A stretch of DNA of 22,895 bases from Ottowia sp. (GTDB lineage: Bacteria > Pseudomonadota > Gammaproteobacteria > Burkholderiales > Burkholderiaceae_C): contig JALOAS010000050.1 of assembly GCA_023228705.1 (NCBI GenBank), forward strand, positions 1 to 22,895, read 5' to 3'. Position numbers and translations under genes: made by a program. Below are positions 1 through 7,645 of this stretch, one piece after another. Numbering within the stretch: the first letter of the stretch is position 1; each line of letters begins with the position of its first letter. The notes beneath the pieces were generated by a model. It did no database searches, was not told the origin of the DNA, and saw only the letters and a list, made by a program, of their open reading frames with translations.

Positions 1-41
1 GCCTCTCGTTCCCTACCGCATGAAAGGCATGCATCAAGACA

Positions 42-638
42 ATGACACAAGCAACCCGTGAAGCCGATTACTTTGCCACCCGATATGGCCTCACGGCCAC
101 GCACAGCGAGGTGCTGGACGCGAGCAAGACCGTTGCCCCGTGCAAGACGCTGGACCTGGGCAGCGGCCGCGGCCGCAACACACTGTACCTGAGCGACCTG
201 GGTTTTGACGTCACCGCCGTCGACGCCAACGCCAACGCCATAGCGATCCTGGAGCAGATCATTGCCGCCGAGGGCATAGACAACGTCAAGACCGCCGTCT
301 ACGACATCAACGACGCGGCCATCACGGAAAAATACGACTTCATCGTCTCCACCGTGGTCCTCATGTTCTTGCGCGCCGACCGCATCCCGGCGATCATCGC
401 CAACATGCAGGAATCAACCAACCCCGGCGGCTACAACCTCGTCGTTTGCGCCATGGACACCGAAGCGCATCCCTGCGACCGCTTCTCGTTCAAGTTCCGC
501 GAAGGCGAGCTCAAGGACTACTACACCGGCTGGACGCTGCACAAGTACAACGAAAACGTGGGCCAGCTGCACGCTACCGACGCGGCGGGCAACCGCCTGC
601 AGTTCCAGTTTGCGACCATGCTGGCGCAGAAGCCCTGA
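42..638 (+). CDS. tehB: TehB-like SAM-dependent methyltransferase
   Basis: This 198-residue class I methyltransferase has almost the same length as E. coli TehB, a cytosolic SAM-dependent enzyme linked to tellurite resistance. The SAM-binding glycine motif (TLDLGSGRGRN) is at residues 36-46. It is followed by the acidic end of strand 2 (VTAVDAN, about 57-63), and a TehB-type C-terminal half runs to the stop. The start at 42 places the TehB-typical opening, with a tyrosine-rich helix before motif I, at the N-terminus. Only 41 bases precede it, so the promoter cannot be judged. It converges with the minus-strand restriction-like operon, leaving 53 bases between the stops, and is probably the host-side flank of that operon. 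A TehA partner is not in view. The fold is certain; the tellurite role is inferred from the family. Confidence 0.85.
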   Translation: MTQATREADYFATRYGLTATHSEVLDASKTVAPCKTLDLGSGRGRNTLYLSDLGFDVTAVDANANAIAILEQIIAAEGIDNVKTAVYDINDAAITEKYDFIVSTVVLMFLRADRIPAIIANMQESTNPGGYNLVVCAMDTEAHPCDRFSFKFREGELKDYYTGWTLHKYNENVGQLHATDAAGNRLQFQFATMLAQKP

Positions 639-691
639 ACGCCTGAACGCACGCGGCCGGCCGTGTCGTCTGCGCCGCTTCTTGCACAGGA

Positions 692-3271
692 TCAGGCGTT
701 GTATTCCACCGGCTCTTCCCGCGCCACCACCGTGGTGAACAGGCCATACTGGTGCAGCCCCTTGTGGCTCTCCACGCCGGTATAACGCAGCGAGGCATCC
801 TCGTAGCGCCTGAAGGCAAACACCGCCTGGTTCATGAGCTCGGTGTTGAACACGCGCAACTGCACCAGCAGGTGAAAGTCCTGCACCGTCAAGCCCGTCA
901 CGGTCCGAAACAAATCGGGCTCCAGCCGGGTGATCACGTCCTGCAGCGTGTTCTCCCGAAAGTCGGTCAGGTACATGAAAGCCGGGATGCGCGTAGCAAA
1001 CTTGATGAGCTTTTCCTGCACCTGCTTGCGCCTTGAGCGAAATTCCTTTTCCTCGGCGCTGAGTTCTTTCTTCTGGCGGTCAGTCAGGTCTTGGTCTTTG
1101 GCCTTGTCCCTGAGCTGCTTGATCTTCTCGCTCTGGTTGATGATGGTCTCTATGACGTTGTCGCCCAGCGCGCGCCAGCCCTCTATGCGCGCCACAGCAG
1201 CCATGGCCTCCGGATGGTCCAGGATGCGCTGCAGGGTGCGGTTGTCCACGTTGACCAGCAGCGCGCTTTCCCACTTGCGCGCCAGCAGTGTGGCCGAGGT
1301 GCCGGCCATGGCAATGTCCAGGACCTGACCCGCGTCGATCTGCGTCATGTTGGCGCCGTCGTAGGCAAGCACCGGCAAAAAGGCCACCAGGTCCCTGACC
1401 GCCTCTTCCGGGTCGGCCGCATCGGGCGACAGGCCCATGCCGTAGTCTGACAACTGGCGCAGCGCGCGCGTGGGCGCAAAGTCAAAGACAAAGCACACGG
1501 GCTTGAGGATTTCCTCGCGGTTGGGGTCGTCGCCCTCGGGGTTGCGGATGACCCACGGCGACTGCACCCGAAACGCTGCCTGGAAGTAGGTCTCGGGCGA
1601 CTGCAGATTGCGCAGCATGAGGATGGACGACCACTGCGGCACCGTCACGCCGGTGGTCAGCTTGCCGCAGGACAGGGTGATCGTCTTGCTGTCAAAGCCG
1701 CTGCCCATGGCGCGGCGCACCGGCGGCAGCGCGTCCAGGCCCACGCCAGCAGCACTGCCGGCGGCCACCACCACGGTGTAGTCATGCCAGAAGCTGTTGT
1801 GCCGCTCGGCCAGCAGATTGGCCATGGCGTGGCAGGCTGCCACGCCTGGCAGAAACCAGAACGAATGCTGCAGATACGGCAGCAGCCGCACGTCCGAATA
1901 CGGATACGGCGGCCGGGTGCCCGTCTTCAGGTGCTGCACCGACTGCGGGGTGTAGCCGCCGCGGATGATATCCAGCCATTTTTGCACGTCATCCTTGTGG
2001 CGGAACTGCGCCTCTTCGCCCACGCCAGCGGCCTCAAAAAAGGCATTCAGGTCAAACTCGTCAAACTCGCCGCCGCTGGCAATGGCCAGCAGCTCATCGG
2101 GCATCTGGTAGGTGAAGAGCCGCATTTGCGGCAGCGCCGCGTAGGGGCTCTTCTGCTGCGGATGCTGGCGCGCAAAGTCTTGCTTGGCGCGCTGCTCGTC
2201 GGTATAGGTCCAGTTGAAGATCTGCTCTTCTATGAACTCGCCCGAGGCCAGCGCCCGAAACGGCGTGCCCGACAGGTACAGGTAGGCGCGGGTAGTAATG
2301 GGCAAAAAGTTGCCCTCCGGCTCCAGCGGCTCCTGCTGCTCGGCCACGCGCTCCATGAAGCGGCCAGCGTTGCGCTCGCCCGGAAGTGCGCCCAGCAGCG
2401 CCTCTTCACGCGCTATGCGCGCTTCTTCGTCCTCGAACAGTTCGCGTGCGCTCTCGCGCCAGGCGCCGAAGTGGTATTCGTCAAACACCACCAGATCCCA
2501 GTTGATGGTGTGTATCCACTCGTTGCGCGGCTTGATGTTGCCGGTGCCGCGCTCGCGCCCCAGCAGGTCCTGGAACGAGCCAAAATACACCAGCGGCACA
2601 TCTGCCGGCAGGTCCTGCGGCCTGTCCTGCACATGACGCGACAGGAAGTGCCAGCCGTCAAAATCCACGTGGTTTTGCAAATCCTGCTGCCAGGAGTCTT
2701 CCACCGCCGGCTTGAAGGTCACCACCAGCACGCGCTTGGCGCCCATCTTTTTTGCAAGCTGGTAGGCAGCAAAGGTCTTGCCAAAGCGCATCTTCGCGTT
2801 CCACAAAAAGCGCGGTACCGCATCGCCACCCTCGTGCCAGATGGACTGGAAATAGCCAAAAGCGCTGCTGACCGCCTCGGCCTGCTCGGTGCGCATGACA
2901 AAGTCGGCGTGGTGCGTGCCCATGTAGCGCTGGCCGCTGCGCAGCTCGGCCAGCACCGTGCGCACGTCGGCCACCGTGCAGCGCACCCATTCCAGCTGTG
3001 GGTTGTCAAAGCCCTTGTCCACCAGAGCACGGCGCACCTCATGATCGCTCAGCAGCGTGCCATCGTCACGCTCGGCCGGCTCGTCCAGCTCGATGCGGTA
3101 GTTCTCGATTGCTGCCGTGCGCAACTGCTCGGCCACCCGCTGCCTCACGTTGCGCGTGGTCTGGCCCACCTTGAGCAGTCCGGCGTGCGCGGCGTCGTCT
3201 ATGGCGTAGGCGTAGATGCGAAGCTGCGCCCTGGGTTTGGGTGCGAGGATTTCCTCGATCGAATTAGCCAT
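692..3271 (-). CDS. GIY-YIG (T5orf172-like) nuclease fused to superfamily 2 helicase, restriction-subunit-like
   Basis: This 859-residue protein begins with a GIY-YIG-like module. IYAY is at 19-22 and LLKVGQTTR at 32-40, followed by arginine and glutamine residues, which resembles the T5orf172 branch of the superfamily. A superfamily 2 helicase follows: an RTEQ motif near 127-130, Walker A AKMRFGKT at 159-166, DEYH box at 264-267, SGTPFR (motif III) at 334-339, a motif V-like stretch at about 531-547, and FQAAFRVQSP (motif VI) at 563-572. A charged, probably coiled-coil stretch lies near 723-775. I infer an ATP-driven restriction or translocation subunit that cuts with the N-terminal GIY-YIG domain. 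No PD-(D/E)XK motif was recognised. It is the last gene of the operon, 19 bases behind the 114-aa gene, and the only junction there that is not an ATGA overlap. Base composition is again GC-rich, unlike its immediate upstream neighbour. Confidence 0.88.
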   Translation of the reverse strand: MANSIEEILAPKPRAQLRIYAYAIDDAAHAGLLKVGQTTRNVRQRVAEQLRTAAIENYRIELDEPAERDDGTLLSDHEVRRALVDKGFDNPQLEWVRCTVADVRTVLAELRSGQRYMGTHHADFVMRTEQAEAVSSAFGYFQSIWHEGGDAVPRFLWNAKMRFGKTFAAYQLAKKMGAKRVLVVTFKPAVEDSWQQDLQNHVDFDGWHFLSRHVQDRPQDLPADVPLVYFGSFQDLLGRERGTGNIKPRNEWIHTINWDLVVFDEYHFGAWRESARELFEDEEARIAREEALLGALPGERNAGRFMERVAEQQEPLEPEGNFLPITTRAYLYLSGTPFRALASGEFIEEQIFNWTYTDEQRAKQDFARQHPQQKSPYAALPQMRLFTYQMPDELLAIASGGEFDEFDLNAFFEAAGVGEEAQFRHKDDVQKWLDIIRGGYTPQSVQHLKTGTRPPYPYSDVRLLPYLQHSFWFLPGVAACHAMANLLAERHNSFWHDYTVVVAAGSAAGVGLDALPPVRRAMGSGFDSKTITLSCGKLTTGVTVPQWSSILMLRNLQSPETYFQAAFRVQSPWVIRNPEGDDPNREEILKPVCFVFDFAPTRALRQLSDYGMGLSPDAADPEEAVRDLVAFLPVLAYDGANMTQIDAGQVLDIAMAGTSATLLARKWESALLVNVDNRTLQRILDHPEAMAAVARIEGWRALGDNVIETIINQSEKIKQLRDKAKDQDLTDRQKKELSAEEKEFRSRRKQVQEKLIKFATRIPAFMYLTDFRENTLQDVITRLEPDLFRTVTGLTVQDFHLLVQLRVFNTELMNQAVFAFRRYEDASLRYTGVESHKGLHQYGLFTTVVAREEPVEYNA

Positions 3272-3290
3272 TCACACGCCCGCCAAAAGG

Positions 3291-3635
3291 CTAGTTAGAG
3301 CCCAACCGAAGGCCCAGTTCCTCAACAAGGCTCCACCAAACTTCGTTATTATTAATACGATACGAGTACTCATCGGATTTGTAGCCGCTGCGGTTAGCTT
3401 CTACGTGCAAGCCGTTTGATGTGAAGAAATCACGTGCCGAGTCTTTACTGAAGTAAACCCGTAATTCAGCTCCCCATTTATTAGTTTGACCTTGATAACT
3501 TGGCGGATTGCCAAGAGTTACTTGCGACCCGGTGGCTTTACGATAGCGATCCTCAAATGTCGCTCGAATAGCCGGCGCAACTTCTGCCTCCAAATAGAAA
3601 CCATTGGTGTTGAGCTCTTGTAGATTCATACTCAT
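3291..3635 (-). CDS. unknown 114-residue protein linked to the Eco57I-type methyltransferase
   Basis: I do not recognise this family. The protein is 114 residues long and soluble, rich in aromatic and polar residues, with no signal peptide and no membrane segment. It contains a WW pair at 100-101 and a GNPPS stretch at 42-46, which is not a convincing methyltransferase motif because no SAM-binding motif accompanies it. Its ATG overlaps the TGA of the upstream methyltransferase gene by four bases, so translation is very probably coupled. It is clearly AT-richer than most of the window (47% GC over 3301-3360 by hand count) and matches the 3' half of the upstream methyltransferase. A second in-frame ATG lies two codons downstream. 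The context suggests a specificity accessory, a small modification or restriction subunit, or an inhibitor; nothing in the sequence decides among these. Confidence 0.8.
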   Translation of the reverse strand: MSMNLQELNTNGFYLEAEVAPAIRATFEDRYRKATGSQVTLGNPPSYQGQTNKWGAELRVYFSKDSARDFFTSNGLHVEANRSGYKSDEYSYRINNNEVWWSLVEELGLRLGSN

Positions 3636-5218
3636 GCCATCTCCTCTCGATTGTACGGCCTGATTTTCGATGAGATAAACTCCAGTTCGGCGTGCGTTAG
3701 GCCGTATCTCTGCGCAAGACGCTCATCTGTCCATTCATCATCCATACTGATGATGGGAACGAATCCGTATGCTGACTTAGTAAGATGATGAGAGTACATA
3801 AATTGCGCCATCAAGAAGCGAAAGAATCGCGTCTTCATGTACATCACCAAATTTTCGGCCTGGCGACGTTCTCGGTAACTTCCTATCACGAGATACGTTT
3901 CGGTACAAACGGTACCCGGCGCAAGGATGTCAATTTTTGAAAGAACTCTCCGGCGCCCGTCGTTTCCCGGGTTGCCTGCATGGTCGTACCCAACGTAGGA
4001 GGTAATGACCTTCCATTGATCAATTAGTTCATGCCCTACCTCGATTTTTTCGCGTGGATACGGACCTTCTCCTTTTTCCCATCGTAGCGTCAAGTCTCCT
4101 TTTAACTCAGGTCTGGCATTAGTCGGTAGACCGAACGGTTTCCTGCTGGACACTTGCTCGCTCATACGACGTTCGTCGTGGGCCAATACCTTCCGAATGA
4201 TCGGAACTGCGCCGCTGTGTCGGACGAACGTGGGGAATTCGTTCAACTCTCTGGTGGCTACGGCTTGTTCTAAATTACCCGCGATGTTCGTTACCTCACA
4301 TGGCCCGCGCAAATCCCGGTTCCAAAGAAAATAACAGATGCCACCGGCCAGATCGACATTTGGAAATACATCCTGCGCGTTCTCGTAGTCGACCAGTTGG
4401 CGTATCCGGTTGTCCCCAAGCATAGTTGCACGGAAAGATGACAATCCCTTTCCGCCACCGAACCACCTTGACGGAATAACCATCGTCAAGAATCTGGGTT
4501 CAAGCATCTTCGCCTGTTCTACAAACTTATTGTAGATCGGCAAGGCGCTTGCCCCGAAGCCTCCGTCGCTAAGCTGATACGGCGGATTCCCAATAATCAC
4601 GTCAAACTGCATGTCGTCTCCAAACAGCTCGGCCATGCGAGCCTTGATGTCATCGGTGTGGATGAACGCGTAGGCGTGCGTCTCCAGCGCCTCGCCCCGG
4701 TCAAAAGCTTGCTGACTGGCACCGCAATAGATGCAGCGGCCCCTGTCCCATTCATGCTCCGTGCGCTCAAACCAGATGTTGCCCGCCTCATCGGCAAACT
4801 GCGCAATGGAATGCGGCCCGTTGGCGTGCTTGGAGCAGTAGGTGCTGCGCCGCGCCAGCATGGCGGTGAGCTGGGTGATGCCGATGCCGAACACCTGCTT
4901 CTGCAGGATATGCGCCACACGATCTCGCAGGTTGGGGATGTGCTCCTGAAGGCCCAGTGTGAGGCGGCTGGTGATCTCGCGCAGGAAGACGCCGGACTTG
5001 GTGCACGGGTCCAGGAAGCGCACATGCGGGTTGGCCCAGAGACTGGCGCCGCCGTGGTCGCTCGCCCAGGCCGCGGCCAGCGTGTCGAGCATGCGATTGG
5101 CCAGCTCCGGCGGGGTGAACACCTCGTCGTTGGACAGGTTGGCAATGCAGGTGAGCACGTCGGGGTTGCGGCCGCGCAGAGCAAAGCCGGCCAGCATGGG
5201 TTCAGACGCCATATTCAT
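3632..5218 (-). CDS. Eco57I-type N6-adenine DNA methyltransferase
   Basis: This 528-residue protein carries both hallmarks of a gamma-type adenine methyltransferase: EVFTPPELANRML at 32-44, motif I as FLDPCTKSGVFL at 68-79 (an unusual CTKSG in place of the common CGSGN), and catalytic motif IV NPPY at 211-214. Between them a CxxH...CxxC arrangement (C128, H131, C162, C165) looks like a zinc knuckle. Residues after about 214 should form the target-recognition half. That half is visibly AT-richer than the N-terminal half, so the specificity part was probably exchanged. It begins with an ATGA overlap on the PIN gene and ends with an ATGA overlap on the 114-aa gene. It probably protects host DNA against the GIY-YIG helicase encoded downstream. 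Methyltransferase identity is firm; target sequence and partner dependence are unknown. Confidence 0.9.
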   Translation of the reverse strand: MNMASEPMLAGFALRGRNPDVLTCIANLSNDEVFTPPELANRMLDTLAAAWASDHGGASLWANPHVRFLDPCTKSGVFLREITSRLTLGLQEHIPNLRDRVAHILQKQVFGIGITQLTAMLARRSTYCSKHANGPHSIAQFADEAGNIWFERTEHEWDRGRCIYCGASQQAFDRGEALETHAYAFIHTDDIKARMAELFGDDMQFDVIIGNPPYQLSDGGFGASALPIYNKFVEQAKMLEPRFLTMVIPSRWFGGGKGLSSFRATMLGDNRIRQLVDYENAQDVFPNVDLAGGICYFLWNRDLRGPCEVTNIAGNLEQAVATRELNEFPTFVRHSGAVPIIRKVLAHDERRMSEQVSSRKPFGLPTNARPELKGDLTLRWEKGEGPYPREKIEVGHELIDQWKVITSYVGYDHAGNPGNDGRRRVLSKIDILAPGTVCTETYLVIGSYRERRQAENLVMYMKTRFFRFLMAQFMYSHHLTKSAYGFVPIISMDDEWTDERLAQRYGLTHAELEFISSKIRPYNREEMA

Positions 5219-5709
5219 GCGCGGCCTCCAAGCACGAAGCGCGCCTTTTCAATGCGCAACATCTGGTACGGTGTCATGAAACTTACGTCCACGCCGATGC
5301 AGGCGTCGGGGATCTTGATGCGCCCGCGTGAATTTGACGGTGTTTCGTGGGTGACAACGGTGTGTCCGCCGGCCAGCGCGTGCACCACGAGGTAGTAGTC
5401 GGCCACTTGCAAGAAGGTTGTTATCGCGGCCGGTGTGTATTGCTGGCTGGTAGCCCATTGGCTCACCTGCGCAAATTGTGGCCCCAGAGTGGGAGGCGTC
5501 CTGCGAAACAGATGCTGGCCGCTGCTATGCGCCCAATCTGAGAGATTGTCTTGCCCGCCCTTGATTTCGTCGGCAATCTTGTCGATGCTGAAAACTGCGC
5601 CGGTATTGCCCTGATGCACGAGCCACTCCCAGAATGCGGGGCAGAAGTCCATACCATAGTGCAGGCGGTTGGCTGCCATAAAGACATTGGCATCCAGCAG
5701 GTAGCTCAT
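5215..5709 (-). CDS. DUF4411-type PIN-domain protein, probable toxin ribonuclease
   Basis: The 164-residue protein opens with a PIN-domain signature, LLDANVFM (D6, N8). Further candidate acidic active-site residues are E48 in the IADEI stretch, D104 in ADYYLV, and E122 and/or D135 near the C-terminal end. The overall pattern (LDANVF, ADYYLVVHA, VVTHE, KIPDAC) is that of the DUF4411 family. PIN proteins of this kind are Mg-dependent ribonucleases and are often the toxin half of toxin-antitoxin pairs; DUF4411 genes are commonly next to ImmA/IrrE-type (COG2856) genes, exactly as here. It overlaps the metallopeptidase gene upstream and the Eco57I-type methyltransferase gene downstream by ATGA in each case. 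That places a toxin-like gene in the middle of a modification operon. The toxin role is inferred. Confidence 0.85.
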   Translation of the reverse strand: MSYLLDANVFMAANRLHYGMDFCPAFWEWLVHQGNTGAVFSIDKIADEIKGGQDNLSDWAHSSGQHLFRRTPPTLGPQFAQVSQWATSQQYTPAAITTFLQVADYYLVVHALAGGHTVVTHETPSNSRGRIKIPDACIGVDVSFMTPYQMLRIEKARFVLGGRA

Positions 5710-6859
5710 GCCACAACCCCGAGCTCACGTGCAATCTTGTCAAACGTTGCGGTTTTTTTCACGCCCAGCAGGCGATGCGCGTCGGGGAAGGAGGTCACGC
5801 CCTCCAGCGCGCTGGAAACAATGGCGCGGGTGAAGCGCTTGCTAGTGCGCACGCCCAGCGTCCGGTAGAAGTCGCCACCGTCGGCCTTGCGCTCCTTCAA
5901 GCGGCGCAGCCGATCCTCTTCCACGCGGTAATGCTGCCACAGTGCCACCTGGCTGATGAACTCGGCGTCGAACAGGCGACGCAATGCAACCAGTGTGCTG
6001 ACCTTGAACACCCGCGCCAGACGCTGGATTTCTTCGCGTATGGGCCGGTCGGGTTGATGCGCGAGACGAGTCTCCTGCATGGGCATCAGCAACTCTGCGG
6101 CCACCCGGTTGCACCAGCGTTCGGTGCGCTGCTCGGGGACCCGGTCGGCCCGGGTATCGGATACGCCGCTTGCGCCCAGCCACAGGTGCGCCAGCTCGTG
6201 TGCCAGCGTGAACATTTGCGCGGATTTGCTGTCGGCGCTATTGAGAAAAATCAGCGGCGCGAGATCATCAGCCAGCACAAAACCGCGAAACTCGCCCACG
6301 TCCAGATGGCGGTGGCTGTTGCTGCCCACCACCGAGCTGGCCATGACCAGCACGCCAGCGTCCTCGGCGTGGTTGACGAGCTGGCGCAGCGCGTCTTCCC
6401 AGGTTGGCAATTTGCGTCGCGCCGCCACAGGCAGGCCCAGCGTCTCGCGCATGTTCTGCACCACCGCTTCCGGCACCTGATCCACGCCGGCGCTGCCGAT
6501 GAAGTCCAAGGCCGGCAGGCGGTGCAGGCGCGCGTAGGCACGGTACCATTCCTGCCGCTGCTGGCAAAGGTAAATGGTGTCGAGCAGGTTGCTGCTGGGC
6601 TGCGCCAGTATTTCATCGCGCAGGGTGCGGAAGTCGGGCACCGGAAGCGTCAACGCTGGCGGCTGCGGCAGGAAGAAGTAGCCGATGGCCGTGTGTGTCA
6701 GGCGGGCAAATTTTTCCAATTGCCGCAGCGTGGGCTGCGCCTGACCATTGAGCCAGAGCGGCCATTTGGGAAAACGTTGCGCCAGCTCTTCGTCGCGCAG
6801 GCGTGCGCGCTGCGCCGCCCAGCGCAACACGGGAATGGACGCAGCGATGGTGGTACGGG

Positions 6860-6863
<4 letters not shown>
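5706..6863 (-). CDS. ImmA/IrrE family metallopeptidase with N-terminal helical (HTH-like) region
   Basis: The 385-residue protein contains HELAH at 222-226, the zinc-binding HExxH of peptidase family M78. It is followed by the family-typical ERWCNRVAAELLMP segment at 248-261, which should supply the third ligand. The first 65 residues are helical and could be the degenerate DNA-binding part common in COG2856 proteins (RLRDEELAQRF, then LRQLEKFARLT). The start at 6863 is chosen because its ATG overlaps the TGA of the preceding methyltransferase-like gene and the reading frame becomes family-like exactly there; the open frame continues upstream only as a shadow of that gene. ImmA/IrrE proteins act as damage- or signal-triggered proteases of repressors, and next to a PIN toxin they behave as the antitoxin or regulator half. 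Here it probably controls the PIN protein, possibly sensing infection. Confidence 0.87.
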
Positions 6864-7497
<634 letters not shown>

Positions 7498-7501
<4 letters not shown>

Positions 7502-7635
7502 GAGGTGTTGCCTTCAATGTCTCCGCAGCCTGCTTCTTTCTGGTGACGAAAAGCAAGAACAACCACGGCGTCCTGCGCGGACTCGTGCCAGTAAAGCGCA
7601 ACGTAGCCCGATGCGCCCCTGCCCGTCCTGCGTTC
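7498..7635 (-). pseudogene. 3' remnant of a RelE/ParE family toxin gene
   Basis: Between icd and the operon there is an open stretch of 45 codons, with no start codon and an in-frame stop just upstream at 7636-7638. Its translation contains GASGYVALY, then VVVLAFRHQKEAG. This is the conserved C-terminal strand pattern of ParE/RelE toxins (GYVALY..., VLAVRHQREAGY). The N-terminal half and any antitoxin are missing. The remnant starts ten bases after the icd stop codon, and its own TGA overlaps the ATG of the first operon gene. It looks like the scar of a deletion or insertion that brought the defence operon next to icd. The identification rests on motif recognition in a short peptide. Confidence 0.65.
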
Positions 7636-7645
7636 TCAACGACGC

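Noticed and set aside
651..666. GC-rich palindrome between tehB and the helicase gene as a terminator
   Set aside because: The stem CGGCCGGCCG is perfect but leaves no proper loop and has no T-run on either strand, so intrinsic termination is unsupported.
1784..3298. Long plus-strand open frame (504 codons) opposite the helicase gene
   Set aside because: It is low in protein-like motifs, rich in arginine, histidine and leucine as expected for an antisense frame of GC-rich DNA, and fully covered by the well-supported helicase.
3498..3512. GNPPS in the 114-aa protein as a methyltransferase motif IV
   Set aside because: There is no SAM-binding motif in the protein, the motif lacks the aromatic residue directly after PP, and the protein is too small for a catalytic domain.
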